A stretch of DNA of 64,000 bases. It comes from Candidatus Syntrophopropionicum ammoniitolerans (GTDB lineage: Bacteria > Bacillota > Desulfotomaculia > Desulfotomaculales > Pelotomaculaceae). Each line of letters opens with the position of its first letter. Within the stretch, counting starts at the first letter, position 1. The notes beneath the pieces are model-generated. The model did not search any database and had not been told where the DNA came from. It was given only the letters and a program-made list of their open reading frames with translations. The stretch lies in NCBI GenBank assembly GCA_013201395.1, contig JABMJD010000006.1, positions 44,323 through 108,322 of the forward strand, written 5' to 3'. The translations under genes and the position numbers were made by a program. Of this stretch, positions 53,179-62,809 are shown one piece after another.

Positions 53179-54510
53179 GTGGCTAAATATACCAACACTG
53201 AGGTGCGTAATCTAGCTAAAGAATGGGGGGTTAAATTTATCCGGCTGCAGTTTACCGATATTTTCGGCATTCCTAAAAACGTAGCCATAACAGTTGAGCA
53301 GTTAGATAAGGCGTTGGAGGGGGAAATGATGTTTGATGGTTCATCTATAGACGGCTTTGTCCGCATTGAGGAATCGGACATGTACCTGCGCCCGGATCCC
53401 TCCACATTTGCCCTTTTCCCCTGGCGGCCGCGGGAGAGCGGTGTGGCCAGATTGATTTGTGATGTTTATAATGCCGATGGGACCCCTTTTTTCGGGGACC
53501 CGCGTCATGTTTTACGCCGGGCAGTGCAGGAAGCCTGCAAAATGGGTTATATGATGAATGCCGGGCCGGAGCTGGAGTTTTTCCTTTTCCACCTGGATAA
53601 CGAAGGAAAGCCGACCACAATTACCCACGATCGGGCCGGTTACTTTGATATGGCTCCCGTGGACCTGGGAGAGAATGCCCGCCGGGATATGGTTTTAATG
53701 TTGGAGCAAATGGGCTTTGAAATAGAGGCTTCCCACCATGAGGTGGGCAGCGGCCAGCATGAGATTGACTTTAAATACTCGGATGTTTTGGATATAGCGG
53801 ACAAAATAGCTACATTCAAGTTTGTGGTGCGTACTACCGCCCAGCGGCATGGTCTCCACGCCACATTCATGCCCAAACCCCTGTATGGCATGGCTGGTTC
53901 CGGTATGCACATCAACCAGTCATTGATAAAAAATGAGGAGAACGCCTTCTATGATCCGAACCAACCCGATGGGTTGAGTCAGGAGTGTCGGTATTACGTG
54001 GGAGGCTTGATGAAACACAGCAAGGGGATTACCGCCATTGCCAACCCGACGGTTAACTCCTATAAACGCCTGGTTTCTGGGTTCGAGGCCCCAGTGTATA
54101 TTGCCTGGTCGGGACGCAACAGGAGTCCATTGATTAGGATTCCAGCCAAAAGGGGTATGTCCACCCGCATTGAATTACGCAGCCCCGATCCTACCTGCAA
54201 TCCCTATCTGACCCTGGCTGTATGTCTGCAGGCCGGCCTGGATGGAATCAAAAATAAAATTCTACCGCCGGAACAATGCAATCGTAATATTTATGAGATG
54301 ACCCCGGTGGAACGGTTGCAGTTTGGTATCGAAAGCCTGCCCCAAAGCTTGGAGGCGGCAGTGCAGGAGTTGGAAAAGGATCAGGTGCTGAAAAAAGCCC
54401 TGGGTGATCATGTTTTCGAAAGATACATAGCGGCAAAAAGAATTGAATGGGACCGGTATCGGGTTCAGGTCCACCCCTGGGAGACAGTGGAGTACCTGTC
54501 TAAATATTAA
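53179..54510 (+). CDS. glnA: glutamine synthetase type I
   Basis: From GTG 53179, 8 nt after GAGGGGTG, the product has 443 aa, the usual Firmicutes GSI size, and begins [15 protein letters not shown]. The frame also allows ATG 53161. Motifs present are [18 protein letters not shown], the ATP/glutamate part [17 protein letters not shown] and [15 protein letters not shown]. It makes glutamine from glutamate, ammonia and ATP. A terminator-type leader lies directly before it, so expression is likely controlled by antitermination. It is convergent with the SpoIIE gene, 13 bp away. Confidence 0.95.
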   Translation: MAKYTNTEVRNLAKEWGVKFIRLQFTDIFGIPKNVAITVEQLDKALEGEMMFDGSSIDGFVRIEESDMYLRPDPSTFALFPWRPRESGVARLICDVYNADGTPFFGDPRHVLRRAVQEACKMGYMMNAGPELEFFLFHLDNEGKPTTITHDRAGYFDMAPVDLGENARRDMVLMLEQMGFEIEASHHEVGSGQHEIDFKYSDVLDIADKIATFKFVVRTTAQRHGLHATFMPKPLYGMAGSGMHINQSLIKNEENAFYDPNQPDGLSQECRYYVGGLMKHSKGITAIANPTVNSYKRLVSGFEAPVYIAWSGRNRSPLIRIPAKRGMSTRIELRSPDPTCNPYLTLAVCLQAGLDGIKNKILPPEQCNRNIYEMTPVERLQFGIESLPQSLEAAVQELEKDQVLKKALGDHVFERYIAAKRIEWDRYRVQVHPWETVEYLSKY

Positions 54511-54523
54511 GAAAATAGTAGTG

Positions 54524-55675
54524 TCAAAAATATTCGATGGTAGTTTTTTTGCCCAGGGATGATAATACTTCAGCAATATCCCGCACTGTCTGGTTTTTTA
54601 TAACACAGGAAATGGGAAATCCGGGGTAATGGACGGCCTGATTGATGGCTAGCCCGACCATGAAGTGAATTTCATCTGCCCGGAGGAGTGCAGCGGCCAG
54701 GCGGCCGGCGCCGTCTTTGGCCGTTTCCAGATCCCTTAACTTGCATTTGTCCCGTAGATGCTGAAGGGCATAGTAAATGGTAATGGCTCCTTCCGTCACC
54801 AGATCGATACCTTCAATAATACCGGTAGGCGGTACAGTACTGCTGTCTGACTCCAGATCCACGGCTATTTCCCGGTTTAGGATCCGGCTTACCATCAGGC
54901 TGGTGGATCCGCCGCATACCACCTTGACGCCGGCAGCCCGAACTAGTTTCTCTACGGCGCAGGTGTCTTTTTCAGGTTCCCGGGGGGGGCCGATTAGTGC
55001 CGTCAGTTTCCGTGCCTTTCTGGCTTTGACCACCACTATACTTACATCATCACCGGGTTTGCCGCCATAAAGCAGGTTGCACTGGGTGGTAATATCAGTG
55101 GCCCAGTCCACTGCTTCATAACCCAGAGAGGCTAGTTTTTTAATATATCTGCCTACCTGTACCTCACCCCAGCCGAAGTTCCAGATGCCGCCCATACCGG
55201 CGTGCAGTACACCGTCACTGAGCATCACCAGCCAGTGACCGGCCTTTAGGGTAAAATGGGCCTCTTTAATTTCTTTCCCACCGATATTTCTTGTGATGCG
55301 CCGCAAACATTGTAATGTATCTCGGTAACCGAAATATGACTCCGGGTTATCGAATTCCACTAGATAGGAGTGCCCATCAGGGAAAACCTGTAATATAGTA
55401 AAGGTACTATAGGCCAGGTTTCTTACCTTGTCCACAGGCAGGGTGTTGGCCATTGTTTCAATAACCTCACCGATATGGCTGCCCATTTTCAACATGGTGG
55501 CGGCAGTCTTAGCGGTAATGCGGGAGAGAATATTGGCTTTTACCCCGCTGGCCAGACCATCGGCCAGGACAATTACTGATGAGTCGGGGGATTGCAGCAC
55601 TTCAATGGAGTCGCCGCAGAGCTCCTCCCCTTTTTTGTTCAACTGTGATATGCCAATGTCAAGGTAGAGTGACAT
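54524..55675 (-). CDS. SpoIIE-type PP2C-like serine/threonine phosphatase
   Basis: The 383-aa protein has a SpoIIE/PP2C catalytic domain in its first 220 residues, with metal-binding Asp residues in VIVLADGLASGVKAN, WLVMLSDGVLHAGMG and GGKPGDDVSIVVV. An extra C-terminal part of about 160 residues is of unknown fold. There is no membrane region, unlike sporulation SpoIIE. In related anaerobes such phosphatases sit with a thioredoxin-like [2Fe-2S] protein and an [FeFe]-hydrogenase; here only the [2Fe-2S] partner (55775-56032) is present. ATG has AAAGGA upstream. Confidence 0.87.
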   Translation of the reverse strand: MSLYLDIGISQLNKKGEELCGDSIEVLQSPDSSVIVLADGLASGVKANILSRITAKTAATMLKMGSHIGEVIETMANTLPVDKVRNLAYSTFTILQVFPDGHSYLVEFDNPESYFGYRDTLQCLRRITRNIGGKEIKEAHFTLKAGHWLVMLSDGVLHAGMGGIWNFGWGEVQVGRYIKKLASLGYEAVDWATDITTQCNLLYGGKPGDDVSIVVVKARKARKLTALIGPPREPEKDTCAVEKLVRAAGVKVVCGGSTSLMVSRILNREIAVDLESDSSTVPPTGIIEGIDLVTEGAITIYYALQHLRDKCKLRDLETAKDGAGRLAAALLRADEIHFMVGLAINQAVHYPGFPISCVIKNQTVRDIAEVLSSLGKKTTIEYF

Positions 55676-55774
55676 TTGCTTTTTCCTTTCTACACTGTCA
55701 TTAGCTCAGCCAGTTGGCCATGTGGTTTTCGCGAGCGTTACCCCCAAATATCCGGCATTAAACCCGGGCAGTAG

Positions 55775-56032
55775 TTATTTCTTCCCGTATAAGGCGGTGA
55801 AGACCTCATTTTCAAACAACCCGACCACATTTTCTTTGGTTACCTTTGTAAAAACCTTTTTACCAATCATCACCGTGACACCATCGGAGCAACACTCCAG
55901 GCAAAAGATCCCTTTAAGGGTAACGACATCATCAAGTCGATAGTGATCAATGAGGTTTTCAATTTCTGCAATGACATTCTTGGACCCGCGCAAAAAACAC
56001 GAGCTACCAACACACACCTGAATAACCAGCAT
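55775..56032 (-). CDS. small thioredoxin-like [2Fe-2S] protein
   Basis: The 85-aa product is the NuoE-type ferredoxin fold alone. It begins MLVIQVCVGSSC and has CLECCSDG, giving two plus two cysteines at the normal spacing (Cys7, Cys12, and the CLECC pair). It probably carries electrons or senses redox state together with the phosphatase encoded 99 bp downstream. Such pairs normally accompany a hydrogenase that is not in this window. The ribosome site is weak. Confidence 0.85.
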   Translation of the reverse strand: MLVIQVCVGSSCFLRGSKNVIAEIENLIDHYRLDDVVTLKGIFCLECCSDGVTVMIGKKVFTKVTKENVVGLFENEVFTALYGKK

Positions 56033-56270
56033 TTAAAAAGCCCCCGAATTAACTGAATAAAGATACATCGAAGTATAGCTCTTTTTCGGCATGGCATTCT
56101 CTAAATCCTTTAAAATATATTTTTTAAATGAAAAACTTTAGGAAAATACTGGTCGGAAAATGCTGGTTTTAAGTTGTATCAATAAGGGGAAATCGTATTA
56201 TAAAAAGGATAGACAGAAATCGAATATGTGATAGAATTTTGATAGGTTGTGAGAGGAAAGGGTGGTAACT

Positions 56271-56765
56271 ATGAAAAACACACTGGCTGTGCTGGTGGTG
56301 AACAAACCTGGTGTGCTGGCACGCATATCAGGCCTGCTCAGCAGGCGGGTAGTAAATATTGAAAGCATTGCCGCCGGTTATACAGAAGAAGCGGATGTGA
56401 CCCGCATAACCCTGGTGGTTAAGGGTGATGAACAGTCCCTGGAACAGGTGATTAAGCAGCTTTCTAAATTGATTGATGTGATTAAAATTGTGAAGCTAAA
56501 CGTGGGGGATTCTGTGGAACGGGAACTGGCCCTAGTCAAGGTGATCGCCAAAAATAATCGCCGGTCGGATATCGTCAACCTGGTTTCTGTATTCAGGGCC
56601 AATATTATTGACGTCAATAAAGAGACGATGATTATAGAAATCCTCGGTGATGCGCAAAAAATAAATGCCTTCTGTGCAGTACTCGATGACTATGGTATTG
56701 TGGAAATGGTGCGAACAGGAAAAGTGGCTCTATCTAGAAAACCCCAGGCAGTAAAGCAGATCTAG
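56271..56765 (+). CDS. ilvN: acetolactate synthase small (regulatory) subunit
   Basis: The 164-aa protein (ATG 56271, GGAAAGGGTGG upstream) has an N-terminal ACT domain (TLAVLVVNKPGVLARISGL) and the C-terminal half typical of IlvN/IlvH. It binds valine and tunes the catalytic subunit IlvB. Neither ilvB nor ilvC lies nearby, so the gene stands alone, which is unusual; the partner must be elsewhere. Confidence 0.93.
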   Translation: MKNTLAVLVVNKPGVLARISGLLSRRVVNIESIAAGYTEEADVTRITLVVKGDEQSLEQVIKQLSKLIDVIKIVKLNVGDSVERELALVKVIAKNNRRSDIVNLVSVFRANIIDVNKETMIIEILGDAQKINAFCAVLDDYGIVEMVRTGKVALSRKPQAVKQI

Positions 56766-56855
56766 AGGTATTGGTGCACCCGTAGCAGTACTGATAGTGA
56801 TGCGTAGGTTTTAAAAAAACAATGGGGTACCTATGTTTGTGTATCTTTGGTAGCA

Positions 56856-56884
56856 TTGACATTTATATTGCAAACGTATATATA
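56856..56884 (+). promoter_or_regulatory. sigma-A promoter for the EndoAI/EndoA operon
   Basis: TTGACA (56856-56861) and TATATA (56879-56884) are separated by 17 bp, the ideal spacing. The start codon of the antitoxin lies 51 bp further on. Confidence 0.75.
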
Positions 56885-56935
56885 TATTAGTATGTACAAA
56901 AATTACTAGAACTGCTATGCAGGGGGGACCTACCC

Positions 56936-57211
56936 GTGTCAGGTAATAAAAGGATCATGATTAGCCTACCGGATTCACTTTTAGCAGAGGTGGATGGTAT
57001 TGCTGCAGCTGATCAGCTAAACCGTAGTGAGTTTATACGGAAGGCCATGAGTTATTATGTTACCGAATGTAAACGGCGCCTTTTGCGTGAACAGATGAAG
57101 AAGGGTTACCTGGAAATGGCCAAAATTAACTTGGATTTGGTGGTGGAGCACTACCGTGTGGAATCAGAGGTGCATGAGCTTTATGGGCTGCCCCTGCCGG
57201 AGGTAAAATAG
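56936..57211 (+). CDS. ndoAI: ribbon-helix-helix antitoxin (EndoAI type)
   Basis: The 91-aa protein opens with a CopG-like ribbon-helix-helix ([18 protein letters not shown], then [15 protein letters not shown]). A helical C-terminus should occupy the toxin. It is the first gene of a two-gene operon, 2 bp before the toxin, and probably represses its own promoter at 56856. GTG start with GGGGGGAC upstream. Confidence 0.9.
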   Translation: MSGNKRIMISLPDSLLAEVDGIAAADQLNRSEFIRKAMSYYVTECKRRLLREQMKKGYLEMAKINLDLVVEHYRVESEVHELYGLPLPEVK

Positions 57212-57213
57212 GC

Positions 57214-57561
57214 ATGATCCAACGGGGGGATATCTACTATGCAGACCTCAGCCCGGTTGTCGGTTGTGAACAAGGTGGGACCAGGCCGGTGTTGATCATT
57301 CAGAACGACATTGGTAACCAATACAGTCCCACCACGATAGTGGCGGCAATCACCTCACAGATTGATAAGCCAAAGTTGCCCACCCACGTGTCCCTGCCGG
57401 TAACCTCCGGTGGGTTGGAAAAAAACTCGGTGATCCTGCTGGAGCAAATCAGGACCATTGACAAGAGCAGGCTGCTGGAAAAGGTACATGCCCTGGATAG
57501 CGGTACTATGTCCAAAGTAAACCAGGCTGTGGAGATTAGCCTGGGTTTGGTGGATCTCTAG
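57214..57561 (+). CDS. ndoA: MazF/PemK-family endoribonuclease toxin (EndoA)
   Basis: The 115-aa product matches Bacillus-type EndoA in length and motifs: [29 protein letters not shown] at the start (read in parts), THVSLP in the middle and [13 protein letters not shown] near 85. It cleaves mRNA at short specific sites and is held inactive by the antitoxin encoded directly upstream. ATG 57214. The Arg and Thr residues of the active site ([15 protein letters not shown]) are present. Confidence 0.93.
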   Translation: MIQRGDIYYADLSPVVGCEQGGTRPVLIIQNDIGNQYSPTTIVAAITSQIDKPKLPTHVSLPVTSGGLEKNSVILLEQIRTIDKSRLLEKVHALDSGTMSKVNQAVEISLGLVDL

Positions 57562-57665
57562 GATAAGAAAAAAATAGGGTACAGTTTGATGGAAAAAACC
57601 TTCACCCGGTTAGCCGAGCAAGGTTTTTTAATATTTGGACAATATTATTTTAAGGATGGTTGGCT

Positions 57666-59789
57666 ATGGAAACAGGCGTCAGAAAGGGCAGTTTTTACCC
57701 CCAGGGGGCGACACCAGTTGCCGGGGGGGTTAATTTTGCCCTTTATTCAAAGCATGCCGAGGGTGTAGACCTGTTGCTCTTTGCCCATCCCCTGGACGCC
57801 ATACCAGTGCGGATCATCCCCGTTGAGCATCGCACCCATTTTGTCTGGCATTGTTTTGTGGAGGGGCTGGTGCCGGGACAGCTTTACGCCTATCGGGTGC
57901 GGGGTTCCTACCGGCCCCAGGAAGGCCTGCGCTTCAACCCCTGCCGTTTGTTGATTGATCCTTACGCCCGGGCGATTACCGGCAAATTCGTGCCCGGGGT
58001 ATGTCACCTGGGCTATGATCCGGCCTCGCCCATGGCGGATCTATCACTTAACGAGGAGCCCAATGCTGGTGGGGCGCCAAAATGTATTGTTATTGATAAC
58101 CGGTTTGACTGGGAAGGGGTTGTGCCGCCGCGCACCCCCCTGGCGGAAACAGTTATTTATGAGGTGCATTTAAAGGGGCTGACGGCCCATGCCACGGCCA
58201 AAGTGCAACACCCCGGCACCTATCTGGGTGTAATTGAAAAAATACCCTATTTAAAAAGCCTGGGTGTTACGGCGATTGAATTTTTACCGGTACATCATTG
58301 CCACTCAGAGGATTTACTGCAGAAAAAAGGTTTGACCAATTATTGGGGTTATAATACTCTGGGCTTTTTTGCTCCTGATAGCCGGTTTAGCACAGGCCGC
58401 TACCCGGGCTGCCAGGTGCAGGAATTTAAGCAGATGGTTAAGGAACTGCACAAAGTCGGCCTGGAGGTGATCCTGGATGTGGTTTATAATCATACCTGTG
58501 AAGGCGATGAGCGTGGTCCCACCCTTTCTTTCCGCGGTATTGATAACATTACCTATTACCAGTTGGGTAAGAATAAAAGATATTACCGGGATTTTAGCGG
58601 CTGCGGCAACACCCTCAATTTTGACCACTTTCAGGTGGTGCAACTGGTGATGGATTCCCTGCGTTATTGGGTCCAGGAGATGCATGTGGACGGTTTCAGG
58701 TTTGATTTGGCCACCATACTGGGACGGGAAAAAGGCAGTTATACTCGGCAGGCGGGGTTTTTTAAGGCTCTCCACCAGGACCCGATTTTGGCCCCGGTGA
58801 AGCTGATTGCGGAGCCCTGGGATGCTACCCATGGATCCTATCAGTTGGGAAATTTCCCGGCGGATTGGGCGGAATGGAATGGTGCCTACCGAGACTGTGT
58901 GAGAAAATTTTTTAAGGGAACGCCCGGGGTGTTGCCGGAAATAGGGCACCGTTTAACAGGTAGCCCTGATTTCTTTACCAACGCGGGGCGGACACCTTTT
59001 TGCAGCGTCAATTTTATTACGTGTCATGACGGCTTTACCCTCCATGATCTGGTTTCTTATGAGCGCAAGCATAATGAGCCGAATTTGGAAAACAACAGGG
59101 ATGGTGTGGACGATAACCATTCCTTTAACTGCGGTTGGGAGGGTGAAACTACTAACCCACAGATTATAGAATTGAGGAAAAAAAATATTAAAAATTTTTT
59201 CACCCTGCTGCTGATATCCCAGGGTACCCCGATGCTATTGGGCGGAGATGAGTTTTTGCGGACCCAGAAAGGGAACAACAATGCCTACTGCCAGGATAAT
59301 GAGACCAGTTATTTGGATTGGTCTCTGGCCGATACTCACCAGCAGATGATTGATTATGTTCGCAAAATGATTGCTTTGAGAATGCGTTTTCCCCATTTTC
59401 ATCAAGAAAAATTTTTTAGCGGCCGGGATAGCAACCTGGACACGATCAGGGATATCAATTGGTATGCGGCGGATCTAGGGCCACCTGATTGGCATAAACA
59501 GGGAAAGGGTTTTCTGGCTTTTCTAATTCAGGGTAGCGAACTAAAAGAGGTGACAGCAAGGGAAAGGGAATGGGATGTACTGGTGATTCTCAACGCTCAC
59601 CAGTCAGACAGGATTGTTAGCCTCCCTTGGACGGGGTCAGGTACTGTTTATTACAGAATTTTGGACACTGCCATGCCTTATGGCCAGGATATGCTGGCTG
59701 TAGAGGAGGCAGTGGCGCTGCCCGGTCGTTTTTACCGGGCTGCACCCCAGAGTGTGGCCATACTGATTAGTAAAAACCCCGTCTCCTAA
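57666..59789 (+). CDS. glgX: glycogen debranching enzyme (GH13, GlgX type)
   Basis: The 707-aa protein (ATG 57666 after AAGGATGG) has an N-terminal CBM48-like domain (GATPVAGGVNFALYSKHA), the GH13 barrel and a C-terminal beta domain. Active-site motifs are visible: DVVYNHT, VDGFRFDLA (nucleophile Asp), KLIAEPWDA (acid Glu) and FITCHDGFTLHD. It hydrolyses alpha-1,6 branches of glycogen or limit dextrins. No other glycogen gene lies in the window. A hairpin spans the stop codon but has a T-run only on the minus strand. Confidence 0.93.
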   Translation: METGVRKGSFYPQGATPVAGGVNFALYSKHAEGVDLLLFAHPLDAIPVRIIPVEHRTHFVWHCFVEGLVPGQLYAYRVRGSYRPQEGLRFNPCRLLIDPYARAITGKFVPGVCHLGYDPASPMADLSLNEEPNAGGAPKCIVIDNRFDWEGVVPPRTPLAETVIYEVHLKGLTAHATAKVQHPGTYLGVIEKIPYLKSLGVTAIEFLPVHHCHSEDLLQKKGLTNYWGYNTLGFFAPDSRFSTGRYPGCQVQEFKQMVKELHKVGLEVILDVVYNHTCEGDERGPTLSFRGIDNITYYQLGKNKRYYRDFSGCGNTLNFDHFQVVQLVMDSLRYWVQEMHVDGFRFDLATILGREKGSYTRQAGFFKALHQDPILAPVKLIAEPWDATHGSYQLGNFPADWAEWNGAYRDCVRKFFKGTPGVLPEIGHRLTGSPDFFTNAGRTPFCSVNFITCHDGFTLHDLVSYERKHNEPNLENNRDGVDDNHSFNCGWEGETTNPQIIELRKKNIKNFFTLLLISQGTPMLLGGDEFLRTQKGNNNAYCQDNETSYLDWSLADTHQQMIDYVRKMIALRMRFPHFHQEKFFSGRDSNLDTIRDINWYAADLGPPDWHKQGKGFLAFLIQGSELKEVTAREREWDVLVILNAHQSDRIVSLPWTGSGTVYYRILDTAMPYGQDMLAVEEAVALPGRFYRAAPQSVAILISKNPVS

Positions 59790-59827
59790 AAAGACGGGCA
59801 AAAACATGTTTAGAAAGGAAGGACCAT

Positions 59828-60955
59828 ATGCTGGCTATTACCGGCGGTAAAATTTTAACTATGGTGGGTCCCCCCATTGACCGGGGCACAGTTCTTGTAG
59901 ACGGGGATAAAATTGTTCAGGTGGGGGAGAGCATCAATGTACCTGCCGACGGGGAAATATTTGATGCCACCGGACTAATCGTTATGCCAGGAATGATAGA
60001 TTGCCACACCCATGTAGGAATTGCGGAAGAGATATTCCGGGAAGAAGGGGACGACGTCAATGAGACCACCGATCCGATAACTCCCCATCTCCGGGCCATA
60101 GACGCCATCAACCCGATGGATCCGGCCTTTGCTGATGCTGTGGCCGGTGGTGTGACCACAGTGCTCACGGGTCCAGGCAGTGCCAATGCTATCGGCGGTG
60201 AAATGGTAGTGATGAAAACCAGCGGCACAGTTGTTGACGATATGATTGTCCGGCACCCGGCTGGTTTAAAGGCGGCATTGGGGGAAAACCCCAAGCGTAC
60301 CTATGGTAAAGAAAAAAAATCCCCAGTTACCCGGATGGCTGCAGCAGCCCTGATTAGGGAGGCATTGGTCCAGGGTTTAAATTACCTGGGGGAAAAAGCA
60401 CCAGAAAGGGACCTTAAGAAGGAATCCCTGGCCCGAGTTTTGAGGCGGGAGGTGCCTCTGCGGGTACATGCCCATCGTGCTGATGATATTATGACGGCGG
60501 TGCGGATTGCTGATGAATTTGCCCTTGATTTAGTCATCGAGCACTGTACGGAGGGACACCTGGTAGCACAAAAATTAGCCGCAAAAAAGGTACCGGCGGT
60601 GGTTGGTCCCATAATTACCAATCGGGCTAAGGTAGAAATGAAGGAACTAACCCTGGCTGCTGCCCGTATCCTGGATGAAGCCGGGGTTTTATTGGCTATT
60701 ATGACTGATCACCCTGTTGTTCCTATCCAGTATTTGGCTGCATCTGCTGCTTTGACCGTTAAGGGGGGGTTGTCTCCGGATAAAGCCCTGCAATGTATTA
60801 CCATTAACGCTGCCAAAATTTTAGGTTTGGAAAAACGCCTGGGTAGTATTGAACCGGGGAAGGATGCCGACCTGGTGATCTGGGATGGTCACCCCCTGGA
60901 TATCTCTGCCCGTGTCACCCGGGTCTACATAGGCGGAAAAAGGATTTTGCCATAA
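59828..60955 (+). CDS. metal-dependent amidohydrolase
   Basis: The 375-aa protein is an imidazolonepropionase-like amidohydrolase. The metal motif is DCHTHVG near 57, VHAHRADD near 212 follows, then IEHCTEGH near 238 and the catalytic Asp in IMTDHPVV near 290. The C-terminal GKDADLVIWDGHPL closes the composite beta sandwich. It hydrolyses a cyclic amide or similar ring; the substrate is unknown. ATG 59828 has AAAGGAAGG upstream. It follows glgX by 38 bp but a functional link is not obvious. Confidence 0.9.
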   Translation: MLAITGGKILTMVGPPIDRGTVLVDGDKIVQVGESINVPADGEIFDATGLIVMPGMIDCHTHVGIAEEIFREEGDDVNETTDPITPHLRAIDAINPMDPAFADAVAGGVTTVLTGPGSANAIGGEMVVMKTSGTVVDDMIVRHPAGLKAALGENPKRTYGKEKKSPVTRMAAAALIREALVQGLNYLGEKAPERDLKKESLARVLRREVPLRVHAHRADDIMTAVRIADEFALDLVIEHCTEGHLVAQKLAAKKVPAVVGPIITNRAKVEMKELTLAAARILDEAGVLLAIMTDHPVVPIQYLAASAALTVKGGLSPDKALQCITINAAKILGLEKRLGSIEPGKDADLVIWDGHPLDISARVTRVYIGGKRILP

Positions 60956-61097
60956 TATTAAATAATATGTAATAAAAAACAATAATTATGGTTTTCTTTT
61001 AAGAATTTAAAAGGAGTTAATAAAGATAGGTCGAATACAATATCTGGTTAACATATACTAATATTCCATTATGTTGATGTTTGTCGGAGGGTGTCGA

Positions 61098-61505
61098 ATG
61101 AAACGACAGAAATTAAAGGTGCTAATTGTAGATGATCAGCCCGGGGTCCGCTATTTATTAGACATTGTGGTCAGGGAGTGCGGGCATGAGACCTATCTGG
61201 CGGAAAACGGGTTGCAGGCAGTGGCAATAGCTCGGGAAAAGGAACCTGATTTGGTTTTTATGGATGTGCGGATGCCTTTATATGGTGGGCTGGAGGCACT
61301 AGGGGAAATCAAGCAGACCAATCCGTCGATAGAGGTGATCATTATGACTGCCTATGGTTCGGAGCAGACTGTTACAGATGCCCTGGCAAAAGGCGCCTGG
61401 TGCTACATGGCCAAACCCTTTGATGTGAACAAGGTTAAAGAATTGCTGGGCGTTTTCATCAATGAGTATTTTGGTGGAGGGGCCAGGGCCGCAGGTTTTC
61501 AATAA
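61098..61505 (+). CDS. spo0F: Spo0F-like sporulation response regulator
   Basis: From ATG 61098, after GGAGGGTG, the product is 135 aa and consists of a lone receiver domain. It shows LIVDDQPGVRYLL, the phospho-Asp in LVFMDVRMP, MTAYG and AKPFD. The similarity to Bacillus Spo0F, with no output domain, is strong. It should carry phosphate in the sporulation phosphorelay. TGTCGAA, the Spo0A box core, overlaps the start region at 61092-61098 and a related GGTCGAA lies near 61029; whether they act is unknown. Confidence 0.88.
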   Translation: MKRQKLKVLIVDDQPGVRYLLDIVVRECGHETYLAENGLQAVAIAREKEPDLVFMDVRMPLYGGLEALGEIKQTNPSIEVIIMTAYGSEQTVTDALAKGAWCYMAKPFDVNKVKELLGVFINEYFGGGARAAGFQ

Positions 61506-61516
61506 AATTATTTTCA

Positions 61517-61540
61517 CCCCCTTTTTGAAGGGGGTTTTTT
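61517..61540 (+). terminator. Rho-independent terminator after spo0F
   Basis: CCCCCTT (61517-61523) pairs with AAGGGGG (61528-61534) and is followed by T6. Confidence 0.88.
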
Positions 61541-61634
61541 AGGTTGCTTATTTTTTGATATAATCAGACTGTTGTTGCCGGAATGTTTTGGCTTTAGCCG
61601 GCAGAAGGTTATAATACGTACTGGGGGGAGCCTA

Positions 61635-62120
61635 TTGTATTCAATTGAAACCTATTCTGCACAAGAAACCGGCCAATTGGGTGAAAAACTGGGCTCTTTG
61701 TTGGGTCCGGGGGATATAATCTGCCTTTACGGGGGACTGGGTGTGGGCAAAACCACTTTTGCCCAGGGGGTGGCCCGGGGGTTGGATATAGAAGATAGGG
61801 TAACCAGCCCTACCTTTACCTTGATCAATGAATACTACGGCCGATTGCCTTTTTTTCATATGGATGCCTACCGCCTGGATTCCAGCGATGAAATGGCAGA
61901 TCTGGGTTATGAAGAATATTTTTATGGTGGTGGTGTGACCTTAATCGAATGGGCGGAAAAAATAAGGGATCTATTACCGCCGGATAGGCTGGATATAGCC
62001 ATCGATCGGGTGGCCACAGCAGAGGATGAGGATAGGCGGCGGGTTAATCTGTGGCCCAGGGGAGTAATGTCCCCCCATTTTGTTGAGGAGCTGATGGATA
62101 TTGTATGTCCTGGGGATTGA
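61635..62120 (+). CDS. tsaE: tRNA t6A threonylcarbamoylation ATPase
   Basis: The product (161 aa from TTG 61635) has the P-loop GGLGVGKTTFAQG, then TSPTFTLINEY, FFHMDAYRL and LIEWAEK, the TsaE set. It drives turnover of the TsaBD complex that makes t6A at position 37 of tRNAs. GGGGGGAG lies 4 nt upstream; the frame opens earlier at 61572 but without a ribosome site. Its end overlaps tsaB by 20 bp. Confidence 0.93.
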   Translation: MYSIETYSAQETGQLGEKLGSLLGPGDIICLYGGLGVGKTTFAQGVARGLDIEDRVTSPTFTLINEYYGRLPFFHMDAYRLDSSDEMADLGYEEYFYGGGVTLIEWAEKIRDLLPPDRLDIAIDRVATAEDEDRRRVNLWPRGVMSPHFVEELMDIVCPGD

Positions 62121-62808
62121 ATCAGCCACACCGGTGGCGGCAGTAGCGGTGGCCGGTGATGGGGTAATTTTGGCCGAGAGAATGGTTTTCAACAAACGGA
62201 CCCACTCTGTCAACCTGCTGCCGATGATAAAAGCTGTGCTGGAAGAATCCGGGGTAGGGAAAAAGGGTCTGGGCGGCATTGCTGTGTCAGGTGGGCCGGG
62301 TTCCTTTACCGGCTTGCGTATCGGCATGAGTACAGCCAAAGGCCTGGCCCAGGCACTGGATCTGCCGGTAACAGGTATATCTACCCTTACATCCCTGGCT
62401 TATCCCCTGGCCGGGCGCGGTTCCTTTGTGTGCCCGGTATTAAATGCGCGTAAAAACGAGGTCTATACAGCCGTGTATGATAATAAGAATACCTTATCCC
62501 GCTTGGCCGGTCCGCTGGCAGTGCCGCCAGATGAGTTAGTGGGTATGCTGCTGGAGCTGAAGGGTCCGGTGCTTTTTGCTGGGGATGGTGTGTCCCAGTA
62601 CAGACAATTGTTGGCGGATGGGCTGGGAAAACAGGCCTTGTTTGCCCCAGCCATGTCTAATTTCCCCCGGGGAGCTGCTGTGGCCGAATTGGGTTTGGCT
62701 GCCTTCAAAGCAGACCGGGGTATGGCCCCGGCGGGCCTGCGCCCGGAATATATTAGGCCTTCCCAGGCAGAAGTGGTTTGGCAGAAAAAAAATAGCCCCG
62801 GGAGTTGA
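62101..62808 (+). CDS. tsaB: tRNA t6A modification protein TsaB
   Basis: The 235-aa protein is the ASKHA-fold partner of TsaD. It begins YVLGIESATPVAAVAVAG and has KRTHSVNLLPMI, SGGPGSFTGLRIGMSTAKGLA and PVLNARKNEVYTA. The TTG start overlaps tsaE, so they are co-translated. tsaD is not directly downstream. Confidence 0.93.
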   Translation: MYVLGIESATPVAAVAVAGDGVILAERMVFNKRTHSVNLLPMIKAVLEESGVGKKGLGGIAVSGGPGSFTGLRIGMSTAKGLAQALDLPVTGISTLTSLAYPLAGRGSFVCPVLNARKNEVYTAVYDNKNTLSRLAGPLAVPPDELVGMLLELKGPVLFAGDGVSQYRQLLADGLGKQALFAPAMSNFPRGAAVAELGLAAFKADRGMAPAGLRPEYIRPSQAEVVWQKKNSPGS

Positions 62809-62809
62809 A

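Noticed and set aside
59777..59797. terminator after glgX
   Set aside because: The hairpin spans the stop codon but is followed by CAAAAAC on the plus strand; a T-run exists only on the other strand, where no gene ends.
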